64,000 nucleotides of DNA from positions 186,001-250,000 of the forward strand of contig NZ_JAAOXM010000008.1 of the NCBI RefSeq assembly GCF_011605345.1, given 5' to 3'. The notes below the pieces were generated by a model, which worked only from the letters and a program-made list of their open reading frames with translations, was not told the origin of the DNA and searched no databases. The position numbers and the translations under genes were made by a program. The first letter of the stretch is position 1; the number at the start of each line of letters is the position of its first letter. The DNA is from Burkholderia sp. D-99 (GTDB lineage Bacteria; Pseudomonadota; Gammaproteobacteria; Burkholderiales; Burkholderiaceae). This document shows, piece after piece, positions 19,361-27,139 of the stretch.

Positions 19361-19729
19361 TCACGCAGTGCAGATACCGGCCACGCCGACTTTCTGGAAC
19401 AGGTGCGGGCTCGCGACGGCGGACGACGGATAGGCCGACAGCTTGGCGACGAACTCGGGATGCGTGAAGGCCGCGCGAAACGCTTCGGTCGATTCCCAGA
19501 TCGCGTAGTTCAGGTAAGTCGGGCTGTCGCCGAGCGCCCGATGAAGCTGGGTCGAGATGAATCCCGGCTGCTGCTTCATGAATTCGGCATCGTCCTTCCA
19601 CACGGCGAGAAAGTCCGCTTCGTCGTCGGGAGCCAAAGTGAACACGTTGACGAGGACGACCGGCTCCGCGTCGATGCCGATCTGTTGCTGGATCGGAAAG
19701 GCCGGATCCATCGGCTTGAAATGAGGCAT
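19361..19729 (-). CDS. Antibiotic biosynthesis monooxygenase (ABM) domain protein
   Basis: Encodes 122 residues; the ATG at 19729 follows AAGGAGTTCCC. The single domain is a dimeric alpha/beta-barrel of the ABM type, recognisable by VVLVNVFTLAPDDEADFLAVWKD split over the first strand and helix, the PGFISTQLHR strand and YAIWESTEAF. ABM proteins are small cofactor-free or haem-binding oxygenases or stress proteins; the substrate cannot be told. It lies 40 bases downstream of the MarR gene on the same strand and is probably its operon partner and target. Confidence 0.85.
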   Translation of the reverse strand: MPHFKPMDPAFPIQQQIGIDAEPVVLVNVFTLAPDDEADFLAVWKDDAEFMKQQPGFISTQLHRALGDSPTYLNYAIWESTEAFRAAFTHPEFVAKLSAYPSSAVASPHLFQKVGVAGICTA

Positions 19730-19769
19730 GGGAACTCCTTCGGGTAGGGGTGAGGGGGTGATTGAGCGC

Positions 19770-20216
19770 TCACGTCGGTGCATCGGCGCCATGCGCGCTG
19801 GACATCGCTGACAGAACGCGGATCGCCGCGTCCAGGTCAGCCGAACTGAAGTCGCCGGCGATGTCGCGGACATGCCGTTGCCATTGCTCGACCACGGCCT
19901 GATACGCCGCATCGCCGCGAGGCGTCAGCGCGTACAAGGGGGAGCGCTTGTGTGCCGGATTGGGTAGCGACTCGACCAGCCCTTCGTCGGTCAGCACGTT
20001 GATCTGCTTCAGCACGGCCTGCCGCGTGATGCCCATTGCGTCGGCGATCTGCGGGATGTTCGGGGCAACGGGTGCCATCGCGATCGCGCCCAGTACCTGC
20101 CAGCGCGCGCTGGTCAGGCCGTGCGGGCCGGAAAAGGTGTTGCCCCATTCGATCAGCAGGCCGTTCAACCGGAATACGGACAGCGCGACGGCGGTCAACT
20201 TCGCGGATTTCGTCAT
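19770..20216 (-). CDS. MarR-family transcriptional regulator
   Basis: Encodes 148 residues from the ATG at 20216. The winged helix core reads SARWQVLGAIA, then IPQIADAMGITRQAVLKQIN as helix-turn-helix, the wing KRSPLYALTPRG and a long C-terminal helix for dimerisation. An in-frame TTG at 20273 would start inside the palindrome described next and upstream of the likely transcript start, so it is rejected, although the chosen ATG lacks a clear ribosome-binding site. MarR proteins usually repress their own operon until a phenolic or oxidising ligand binds; the linked ABM gene fits. Confidence 0.85.
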   Translation of the reverse strand: MTKSAKLTAVALSVFRLNGLLIEWGNTFSGPHGLTSARWQVLGAIAMAPVAPNIPQIADAMGITRQAVLKQINVLTDEGLVESLPNPAHKRSPLYALTPRGDAAYQAVVEQWQRHVRDIAGDFSSADLDAAIRVLSAMSSAHGADAPT

Positions 20217-20235
20217 GTTCGATACGCGTGATGAA

Positions 20236-20273
20236 TTGACAACTACTTTACGTATTAGACAACTAGTTGTCAA
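20236..20273 (-). promoter_or_regulatory. Promoter and operator of the marR-ABM operon
   Basis: On the minus strand TTGACA (20273-20268) and TAAAGT (20250-20245) are 17 bases apart, a plausible -35/-10 pair. A perfect 14-base palindrome GACAACTAGTTGTC (20258-20271) covers the -35 end and spacer. A second half-site TTGACAACTA lies at 20236-20245 across the -10 and start region. This is the expected layout for autorepression by MarR. Confidence 0.7.
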
Positions 20274-20392
20274 TTAGACGAATGCACGTCACTGAACGGG
20301 GCCGGGTAGGTAAACTGGCGACGCGATCCGGCACCGGTAACATTTGCCGCGCCGGATTGCAGGCCAACAATAAGGAACCTGGAGAGAAATCA

Positions 20393-20899
20393 GTGAGAAT
20401 GATCTGGAAAACGATCGCCGTGCCGTTGATCGCGGCGGTATGCGGCACGAGTGCATATGCCTGTCAGCCAGCCTACCGTCACACCGAGTATTTCGGCGAG
20501 AGCGCCTACCTGAGTGACGAACTTCGCGACAAGGTGATCGACGACATCCGTGCCAATCACTACACGATCATCGAATCGCAAATCGGCTTGCTGTTCTTCC
20601 CGATCGTCAGGAAGGGCGACGTGATCTACCTCGGCAACGAGCCGATCGCAACGGGAAAGGACTCGTTCTGGTACCTCGGGCAGGGCTATTACCAGTTGAA
20701 CGGTCAGCTCTATTACATGGGCGAACGTGTCGGTGCTTTCCCGAGCGGCGGGACTGTCGTCATTCATGTCGAGGATCGCACGCGTCCGCAGCCGGATGAC
20801 TATCCGAAAGGGCGTATGTATTGCCGCGCGAAGCATCACGCCAGCATTCTCGAAACCTCGACCGGCCTGCGGGTCGAGCAGATCGTTGACGACAATTGA
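20393..20899 (+). CDS. Exported protein of unknown function
   Basis: Encodes 168 residues from a GTG with GGAGAG six bases upstream; the ATG at 20399 is two codons inside. A signal peptide ends near AYA (MIWKTIAVPLIAAVCGTSAYA), leaving a Cys directly after it. The mature part has repeated Gly/Tyr-rich strands such as FWYLGQGYYQLNGQLYYMG, and a second Cys near the C-terminus (MYCRAKHH). No family is recognised. The Tyr-rich repeats faintly recall DKNYY-type repeats, but this is not enough to assign them. Likely periplasmic. Confidence 0.75.
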   Translation: MRMIWKTIAVPLIAAVCGTSAYACQPAYRHTEYFGESAYLSDELRDKVIDDIRANHYTIIESQIGLLFFPIVRKGDVIYLGNEPIATGKDSFWYLGQGYYQLNGQLYYMGERVGAFPSGGTVVIHVEDRTRPQPDDYPKGRMYCRAKHHASILETSTGLRVEQIVDDN

Positions 20900-20995
20900 G
20901 CGGGGTGGGTTGCGTGGCCGACCGGGCGCGGTGCATCACGCATCGGTTTGCAGCCGCATGGCGCATTTGCCGCGCAGCCCTGACAAACCCTTTCC

Positions 20996-21060
20996 GATCA
21001 ATGGCTTGGTGCCGTTAATGGAACGTTGTCCACAAGCTTGCCAACACAATCTGTGGAAAA
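20996..21060 (+). repeat. 65-bp element, copy 9
   Basis: Begins GATCAATGGCTTGG, preceded by GACAAACCCTTTCC, a diverged extended arm. The left box is TTGTCCACA rather than ATATCCACA, and the right box is TGTGGAAAA. It sits between the exported-protein gene and the convergent sensor-kinase gene. Confidence 0.88.
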
Positions 21061-21091
21061 GCCGCGCGTCGTGAGTCGTGAGTCGCGCGGC
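21061..21091 (-). terminator. Hairpin at the end of the sensor-kinase gene
   Basis: GCCGCGCG (21061-21068) pairs with CGCGCGGC (21084-21091) around a 15-base loop made of a GTCGTGA direct repeat. It lies immediately 3' of the kinase stop codon. No T-run follows, so its role as a terminator is uncertain. Confidence 0.35.
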
Positions 21092-21092
21092 G

Positions 21093-22469
21093 TCAGGCCG
21101 GCAGCGGAAAACGCACCGTGACGGTCAGCCCGCGCCCGCCGCGCGTCGTGCCGAGCGCGACCGTCGCGCGATGCTGTTCGGCGATCCGCTTGACGATCGA
21201 CAGCCCCAGCCCGCTGCCCGACGACGTGACGGCCTGCGCGCCCTCGCCGCGGTAGAAGCGCTCCCACACGTCGGTGCGTTCGCCTTCCGGGATCCCGGGG
21301 CCGTCGTCGGCGACTTCGAGCACGGGCGTCGTGCCGTCGATCCGCGCGGACACGTCGACACGCGCGCCGTCGCCCGCATAGCGGATCGCGTTGTCGACGA
21401 GGTTGTTCAGCAGCACGCGCAGCGTGTCGGCATTGCCCGAAGTCATCACGGGCGTCGACACGATCGCGCCGAGATCGATCCGGTGCGCGTCGGCGACGCG
21501 CGTCCGATCCGATACCACCGACCGGCACAGCGCGGCGAGATCGACGGGCGCCGACGCGGAGGCGGCCGCCTGCGCATCGGGTTCGAGGCGCGCGAGCGTC
21601 AGCAACTGCTCGGCGAGGTGGCCGAGGCGCGTCGTGCCGGCATGGATCTGCGCGAGGATGTGCTCGCGTTCCTCGGCGGTCGACGCGCGCCGCAGCAACT
21701 GCGACTGGATCGACAAGCCCATGATCGGCGTGCGCAATTCGTGCGCGGCATCGGCGATGAAGTGCCGCTGCAGCGTGAACGAGCGGTCGAGGCGCGCGAG
21801 CAGGTCGTTGATCGCTTCGGCGAGCGGACGGACTTCGTTCGGCATCGAGCCGACGTCGACCGGCTCGAGATTGTTCGCATTCCTGCGTTTGAGGCCGGAT
21901 GCAATCGTGCGCAGCGGCCGCAACCCCGCGCCGATGCCGAACCACAGGCCGATCGCGAGCAGCGGCAGCATCGAGAACACGGGCCACAGCAGGTGCACGG
22001 CGATGCCCGCGATCGCTTCCCATCGCGCATGGCGCGCCTGCGCGAGCCGGATCGTCGTGCCGCCGCGTTCGGTCACATAGGTGCGCCAGGGCTGGCCGCC
22101 GACGTCGACGCTCGCGATGCCTTTCTGCGCGGGCGGCGGCAGGTTCGAATCGCGGTCGGTCGAATACACGAGCGTGCCGTTGCGCCAGACCTGCAGCAGC
22201 ACTGCGTCGGGGTCGCTCGCCTCGAAACCGTGCTTGCCGTTGGCGTGGTTGCTGAACGACAGCTCGCCGTTCGGGCCGACGACGATCTGCCTCGACATGC
22301 TGCGCATCTGGTCGTCGAGCAGGTCGTCGAGCTCGCGCAACGCGCCCCAGTAGGTGCCGGCACTCGCGACGAGGCCGATCACGCACGCGGCCGGGAGCAG
22401 CCACATCAGCAGGCGCCGCCGCAGCGACGCGTTGCGCCAGCGCGCGACGGCTTGTTGCACACGCGTCAT
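21093..22469 (-). CDS. Two-component sensor histidine kinase (QseC/PmrB-like)
   Basis: Encodes 458 residues. Two membrane helices (about 18-42 and 157-179) flank a periplasmic sensor domain of roughly 115 residues; a HAMP-type linker follows, then the phosphoacceptor motif HFIADAAHELRTP with His243. The ATPase domain has an N box NNLVDNAIRYA, G1 DDGPGIPEG and G2 GSGLGLSI. It would autophosphorylate and pass phosphate to the upstream-encoded regulator. Its ATG overlaps the regulator's stop codon by four bases (ATGA), a mark of translational coupling. The QseC-like call rests on domain layout and the nearby YgiW-family gene; the signal is unknown. Confidence 0.9.
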   Translation of the reverse strand: MTRVQQAVARWRNASLRRRLLMWLLPAACVIGLVASAGTYWGALRELDDLLDDQMRSMSRQIVVGPNGELSFSNHANGKHGFEASDPDAVLLQVWRNGTLVYSTDRDSNLPPPAQKGIASVDVGGQPWRTYVTERGGTTIRLAQARHARWEAIAGIAVHLLWPVFSMLPLLAIGLWFGIGAGLRPLRTIASGLKRRNANNLEPVDVGSMPNEVRPLAEAINDLLARLDRSFTLQRHFIADAAHELRTPIMGLSIQSQLLRRASTAEEREHILAQIHAGTTRLGHLAEQLLTLARLEPDAQAAASASAPVDLAALCRSVVSDRTRVADAHRIDLGAIVSTPVMTSGNADTLRVLLNNLVDNAIRYAGDGARVDVSARIDGTTPVLEVADDGPGIPEGERTDVWERFYRGEGAQAVTSSGSGLGLSIVKRIAEQHRATVALGTTRGGRGLTVTVRFPLPA

Positions 22470-23128
22470 GCGCCGTCACCGATCCGGTAGCCGACGCCGC
22501 GCACCGTGCGGATCATGTCGTGGCCGAGTTTCTTGCGCAGGTTGTGGATGTGCACCTGCACGGCGTTGCTTTCGATTTCCTCGCCCCAGCTGTACAGCCG
22601 CTCCTCGAACTGTTCGCGCGAAATCACCGCGCCGGGGTCGCGCATCAGCTCGTGTAGCAGCACGAACTCCTTCGGCGACAGCGTGACTTCGTCGTCGCCG
22701 AGCCAGACAAGGTGCTTGACGGGGTCGAGCCGCAGCGGGCCGATCGCGAGCGTCGTCTGCGCGCGGCCCGCGTGGCGGCGGTTGACCGCGCGGATGCGGG
22801 CGAGCAGCTCGTCGAGCTCGAACGGTTTGACGAGATAGTCGTCCGCGCCGCTGTCGAGGCCCGCGATGCGGTCGGGCACGCCGTCGCGCGCGGTGATGAT
22901 GATCGCGGGCAGGTTTTCGTCGCGGCGGCGCAGCGCGGCGAGCACCGACAGGCCGTCGCGGTTCGGCAGCCCGAGATCGAGCAGCAGCAGGCCGTAGCCG
23001 GTCGCGCGCAACGCGAGCGACGCGGCGTCGCCGTCCTTCACCCAGTCGACCGCGAAGCCTTCCTGTTTGAGGCCCTGTTCGAGCCCGCTGCCGATCAGCG
23101 GATCGTCCTCGACGAGCAGTACGCGCAT
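22466..23128 (-). CDS. OmpR/PhoB-family response regulator (QseB/PmrA-like)
   Basis: Encodes 220 residues. The receiver domain has the acidic pocket EDD (7-9), the phosphoacceptor Asp51 in LLLLDLGLPNRDG, the Thr switch in IIITARD and Lys in YLVKPFE. The C-terminal winged helix (about 125-218) reads LSPKEFVLLHELMRDPG to the wing RTVRGVGYRIG. Start chosen as the ATG giving MRVLLVEDD; a TTG at 23146 would add six residues. First gene of the operon with the kinase. The divergent gap to the YgiW-family gene contains CTTAAT/CTTACG-like repeats at 23281 that might be its box. Confidence 0.92.
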   Translation of the reverse strand: MRVLLVEDDPLIGSGLEQGLKQEGFAVDWVKDGDAASLALRATGYGLLLLDLGLPNRDGLSVLAALRRRDENLPAIIITARDGVPDRIAGLDSGADDYLVKPFELDELLARIRAVNRRHAGRAQTTLAIGPLRLDPVKHLVWLGDDEVTLSPKEFVLLHELMRDPGAVISREQFEERLYSWGEEIESNAVQVHIHNLRKKLGHDMIRTVRGVGYRIGDGA

Positions 23129-23360
23129 GGATTCGTGTCTCTTCAACGGGGCGCTACGGCGCCCGGGGTTCCCATGATAAGCGCGCGTGCCTTAGCGGGA
23201 GCTTAAACACGGGCGCCTCGATGCGTTGGCGCACCGGATCGATGCGACCACGCGCCGCTTCGGGTCGATCTTCAGGTTTGCTTAATCTTACGCTCCGTAA
23301 TCTCGGGCCGTCGCGTTCAAACGGAGCGCGGCACACGACCAAAATCGGAGGAACAAGACC

Positions 23361-23714
23361 ATGAAACACCTGACGAGAATCCTGGCGGTTGCACTCGCCG
23401 TGCTGCCTGCCGCCGTTTACGCGGAATACACCGGCCCGTCCACGCTGACCACGACGACCGTGAAGGACCTGCTCGCGAACGGCAAGGACGACCAGCACGT
23501 GCAGTTGCAGGGGCGCATCGTCAAGCATGTCGGCGGCGAGGATTACGAATTCGCCGATGCGACGGGCACGATCCGCGTCGAGATCGACCACAAGCTGTGG
23601 GCGGCCGGCCAGCCCGTCAACGACAAGAACGACGTGAAGGTGACCGGCGAATTCGAGCGCAAGTGGTCGGGCAGCGTGAAGGTCGACGCCGATCACGTCG
23701 AAGTGCTGCGCTGA
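23361..23714 (+). CDS. YgiW/YdeI-family periplasmic OB-fold protein
   Basis: Encodes 117 residues with GGAGGAACAAGACC before the ATG. A signal peptide is cleaved near VYA (about residue 21). The mature 95 residues form a BOF (bacterial OB-fold) domain: TVKDLLANGKDDQHVQLQG, then GRIVKHVGGEDYEFAD, and the last strand VKVDADHVEVLR. E. coli ygiW lies next to qseBC and is linked to stress and antimicrobial resistance. Here the gene is divergent from the two-component operon by 232 bases, so it is a probable target of the regulator. Confidence 0.88.
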   Translation: MKHLTRILAVALAVLPAAVYAEYTGPSTLTTTTVKDLLANGKDDQHVQLQGRIVKHVGGEDYEFADATGTIRVEIDHKLWAAGQPVNDKNDVKVTGEFERKWSGSVKVDADHVEVLR

Positions 23715-23769
23715 CCGGTGCGCGCGGGGCCGGTGATACCATGGACGACCGGTTCCCGTTCCCACCAAG

Positions 23770-24630
23770 ATGGCCGCCAATTTCGACGAACTCGCGTCCC
23801 GGATCCGGGCGCAATTTTCCGAGCTGAGCCCGCAATTCCAGGCGGGCGCTGCCTTCCTGCTCGATCATCCCGACGAAGTCGCCACCTCGTCGATGCGCAA
23901 GGTCGCACAGCGCGCGCAGGTGCAGCCCGCGTCGCTCGTGCGGCTCGCGCAGCAATTCGGCTTCCCCGGCTGGAACGAGCTGCGCGACCTGTGCGTCGCG
24001 CGTGTGCGCACGCGCCCCGAGCCGCTCACGCAGCGGGCACGCTCGCTCGTGCGGCCCGACGCCAAGGCGTCGCTCGCGCACGACCTGCTCGCCGCGCAAC
24101 AGCACAACCTGCAGGCCACCGCCGCGCAGAACGAGCACGCGCTCGCCGATGCCGCGAAACTGATCCGTAAGGCGTCGCATGTGCACGTCGCGGGGTTTCG
24201 TTCGTGCTACCCGGTCGCGTTCGGCTTCGTGTACGGCTACCGGCTGTTCCGCCCGACCGTGTCGCTGCTCAACGGCGTTGCCGGCTCGCTCGAAATGGAG
24301 CTGCGGACGATCGCGAAGCAGAGCGTGACCGTCGTCGTCAGCTTCGCCCCGTATTCGGCGGAAGCGACGCGCGTTGCGCAGGCTGCGAAGGCGCAGGGCA
24401 GCCGGATCGTCGCGATCACCGACAGCGCGGTGTCGCCGATCGCGCTGCACGCGGATGCGCAACTGATCTTCACGCACGACAGCCCGTCGTTCTTCCCGTC
24501 GCTGGTGGCCGCGCACGCGATGGCCGAAGCGCTGGTCGCGCAATTGCTGGCGCTTGAAGGCAGCGATGCGATCGCCGCGCTCGAGCGCACGGAAGCGGAA
24601 CTGCACGCGAAGGGCGCTTACGTCGTCTGA
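23770..24630 (+). CDS. MurR/RpiR-family transcriptional regulator
   Basis: Encodes 286 residues. The N-terminal helix-turn-helix of RpiR type (about 1-77) includes ATSSMRKVAQRAQVQPASLVR. The SIS sugar-isomerase-like domain (about 125-255) begins ASHVHVAGFRSCYPVAF and contains VVVSFAPYSAEATRVAQ and RIVAITDSAVSPIA. Such regulators bind sugar phosphates or related ligands. No sugar gene adjoins; the closest downstream gene is a GNAT acetyltransferase, so the target is unknown. Confidence 0.9.
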   Translation: MAANFDELASRIRAQFSELSPQFQAGAAFLLDHPDEVATSSMRKVAQRAQVQPASLVRLAQQFGFPGWNELRDLCVARVRTRPEPLTQRARSLVRPDAKASLAHDLLAAQQHNLQATAAQNEHALADAAKLIRKASHVHVAGFRSCYPVAFGFVYGYRLFRPTVSLLNGVAGSLEMELRTIAKQSVTVVVSFAPYSAEATRVAQAAKAQGSRIVAITDSAVSPIALHADAQLIFTHDSPSFFPSLVAAHAMAEALVAQLLALEGSDAIAALERTEAELHAKGAYVV

Positions 24631-24685
24631 CGCGGGACGTGCGGCTTCAACCGTTCCTCATTCACGATTCAACCGGACTCGACCG

Positions 24686-25111
24686 ATGACGTTCACATAC
24701 GAGGTGACCGACGCGGGCGACGCGAACGTTCGCAAGCAGATCGTCGCGCCGCTCATCCGATTCAACGAAAGCCAGGCGGGCCCGAACGACTTCCGTTCGC
24801 TGGCCGTGGTCGTGACCGATGGTGAAGGTGCGGTGGTCGGTGGCCTGTGGGGCAGCACCGCGTACGGCTGGCTGCATGTCGACCTGCTCGTGGTGCCGGA
24901 GGCCGCGCGCGGCCAGGGCGCGGGCACGCGCATCATGGATCTGGCCGAGGCGGAAGCCGTCGCGCGCGGATGCCACGGCGCGTGGCTCGACACGTTCGAC
25001 TTCCAGGCGCGGCCGTTCTACGAGAAACGCGGCTATGTCCGCTTCGGCGAGCTGCCGGACTATCCGGTCGGGCACACGCGCATTTTCCTGACGAAGCGGC
25101 TCGCGGGCTGA
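24686..25111 (+). CDS. GNAT-family N-acetyltransferase
   Basis: Encodes 141 residues. The acetyl-CoA loop is VPEAARGQGAGTRIM (R/Q-x-x-G-x-G/A pattern) after the beta-4 strand LHVDLLVV; the family's beta-5 and C-terminal part follow with LDTFDFQARPFYEKRGYVRFGE. It moves an acetyl group to an unknown amine, cytosolic. It lies 55 bases after the RpiR gene on the same strand and may be co-transcribed. Confidence 0.88.
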   Translation: MTFTYEVTDAGDANVRKQIVAPLIRFNESQAGPNDFRSLAVVVTDGEGAVVGGLWGSTAYGWLHVDLLVVPEAARGQGAGTRIMDLAEAEAVARGCHGAWLDTFDFQARPFYEKRGYVRFGELPDYPVGHTRIFLTKRLAG

Positions 25112-25300
25112 GCACCGCCGCATGGAACGGCACGGTTGACGAGGTCGCCGGCCGTCGCCTAGGATACCGGTCAGCGATGCAGGTCGCTTCCGGGTCCGCG
25201 GAAAGGGTTGAACCCACCTGTCGCAGCAAATCGAGTCTTCCTCCTGTCCTTTGTGCTGGCGGTATTGCGGACCTTCGGCCATAACTGCACGAGGATTCGC

Positions 25301-26968
25301 ATGAAAAAGCTGCCTCCCAAGGCCAATTCCGATCATCTGAAAAAGCAGGCCAAGGCATTGTTGCGCCTGTACCGGCAGGGTGACGCCGATGCCGTCGCGC
25401 GCTTTGTCCGGTTTCTCCCCGCCGCCGCGAACCGCACACACGACGAAGCGCTCGCGCTCGGGCTCCGGTTGCACGACGCGCAGTCCTGCATTGCGCGCGA
25501 GTACGGTTTCGCATCCTGGGCCGATCTCGGCGCATTCGTCGAAACGCATGCGCTTGCGGGGCAACAGCGGTCGCAGTTGATCCGGCGCTGGCTCGACCTC
25601 GCGTACGGCGGCGACGTGACCGGCGGTTTCGACGCGGCCCGGCCGCGCGTCGCCGCGCAACTGCTGCTCGACCGGCCCGATCTCATTACAGGCGATCCGA
25701 CCGTCGCATGCGCGGCCGGCGACCTCGACGCCGTGAAGGCGGCGCTGGCCGCCGATCCCGGATGGATCGCGCGTGCCGGCGGCGTGCTGAAGCTGCCGCC
25801 GCTGGTCGCCGTCACGCATTCGCGGCTCGGGCAGATTCCCGAGTTTGCCGCCAGGCTGCGCGCCTGCGCGCGTCATCTGCTCGATGCCGGCGCCGATCCG
25901 AACCAGCGGATCGGCAACCGGTTTCCGCCGGCCTCGCTCGCCGCGCCCGACGAAGCGGGGCCGCTGTCGGCGCTGTACGGCGCCGCGGGCGTCAATCGCG
26001 ATCCGGCTCTCACCGCGATGCTGCTGGAAGCCGGCGCCGACCCGAACGACGGCGAATCGCTGTATCACTCGTTGGAAAATCCGGCCTGTACGCGCCTGTT
26101 GCTCGAACACGGCGCGCGGGTGGGCGGGACGAATGCGTTGCGGCGCGCATTCGACATGCGCGACGCGGACGCGCTCGAACTGCTGCTCGCGCATGGCGGC
26201 GACCCGAACGAGCCGCCCGGCGCGGGGCTCGCGCAGACCTGGGGCGCGCCGTTGTTGCGGGCGATCGGCGTGCGCTGCTCGGCGCGTCACGTCGCCGCGC
26301 TGCTGGCGGCCGGCGCCGATCCCGGCGCGCGGACCCCGGCTGGTGTCAGTGCGTACCGGCTGGCGATGCAGACCGGGCTGCCCGATGTCGCGGCGTTGTT
26401 GCGTGGGGCGGGCGCGGATGAGACGCTCGACGCGGAGGACGCGTTCGTGGCGGCCTGCGCGCGCGCCGATGCCGACGATGCACGGCGCATCCAGGCGCGG
26501 CATCCCGAACTGCCCCGCGCGCTGCCCGGCGAGCGGCTGCGGCTGCTGCCGGATGCCGCCGCATGGGGTTCGGGCGACGCGGTGAAGGTCATGGTCGAAC
26601 TGGGCTGGCCGATCGCGGCGCGGGGCGGCGACTGGGACGCGAGCGCGCTGAATCACGCGGTGTTTCGCGGCGATGCGGGCTTGCTGGCGTTCCTGCTCGC
26701 GCACGGCGCGAGCTGGCGCGACATGCACGGGTTCGGGAGCGACGCGCTCGGCACCTTGTCCTGGGCATCCGTCAACGAACCGGAGCATGTCGGTGCTGCC
26801 GACTGGGAGGCTTGCGCGCGGGTGCTGCTCGCGCACGGCGTGCCGCAAGCCGCGCGGGATCCGTCGAATCCAGACGGCGTGCTGATCGACGGTCGTGCGA
26901 TGCGTTTCTCCGAAGCCGTCACCGACGTGCTGCTCGGCATCGACGGCGGGCCACCCGCAGCACCGTGA
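25301..26968 (+). CDS. Ankyrin-repeat protein
   Basis: Encodes 555 residues. The ATG at 25301 has GAGG seven bases upstream; an earlier start at 25208 has none. The first 90 residues are a helical domain (KKQAKALLRLYRQGDADAV) common to a group of bacterial ankyrin proteins. Ankyrin units follow, the clearest with the AGADPN signature: DAGADPNQR, EAGADPNDG, AHGGDPNEP and AAGADPGAR between about residues 195 and 350, then degenerate ones. No signal peptide or catalytic motif. Ankyrin proteins bind partners; none can be named here. Confidence 0.85.
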   Translation: MKKLPPKANSDHLKKQAKALLRLYRQGDADAVARFVRFLPAAANRTHDEALALGLRLHDAQSCIAREYGFASWADLGAFVETHALAGQQRSQLIRRWLDLAYGGDVTGGFDAARPRVAAQLLLDRPDLITGDPTVACAAGDLDAVKAALAADPGWIARAGGVLKLPPLVAVTHSRLGQIPEFAARLRACARHLLDAGADPNQRIGNRFPPASLAAPDEAGPLSALYGAAGVNRDPALTAMLLEAGADPNDGESLYHSLENPACTRLLLEHGARVGGTNALRRAFDMRDADALELLLAHGGDPNEPPGAGLAQTWGAPLLRAIGVRCSARHVAALLAAGADPGARTPAGVSAYRLAMQTGLPDVAALLRGAGADETLDAEDAFVAACARADADDARRIQARHPELPRALPGERLRLLPDAAAWGSGDAVKVMVELGWPIAARGGDWDASALNHAVFRGDAGLLAFLLAHGASWRDMHGFGSDALGTLSWASVNEPEHVGAADWEACARVLLAHGVPQAARDPSNPDGVLIDGRAMRFSEAVTDVLLGIDGGPPAAP

Positions 26969-27139
26969 CCGCGGGCCGGCAACGGACGGGCGGCGGCGCC
27001 GGCCCGCTCGTTGCCGGCTGCCGGTGCGGAATCGGCGCACCGGGTTTTTCCTGTCGCGCGGCGACATTTTGGTGAACGCTGAAACGTCGTGTGCACGACC
27101 GGCGTAAGCTCAGCCGTCAACTTCCTCCTGGAGCCCGCG

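Noticed and set aside
15745-21060. CRISPR array
   Set aside because: Repeats are 65 bp, spaced irregularly (100 to 1900 bases), interrupted by genes, with no cas genes.
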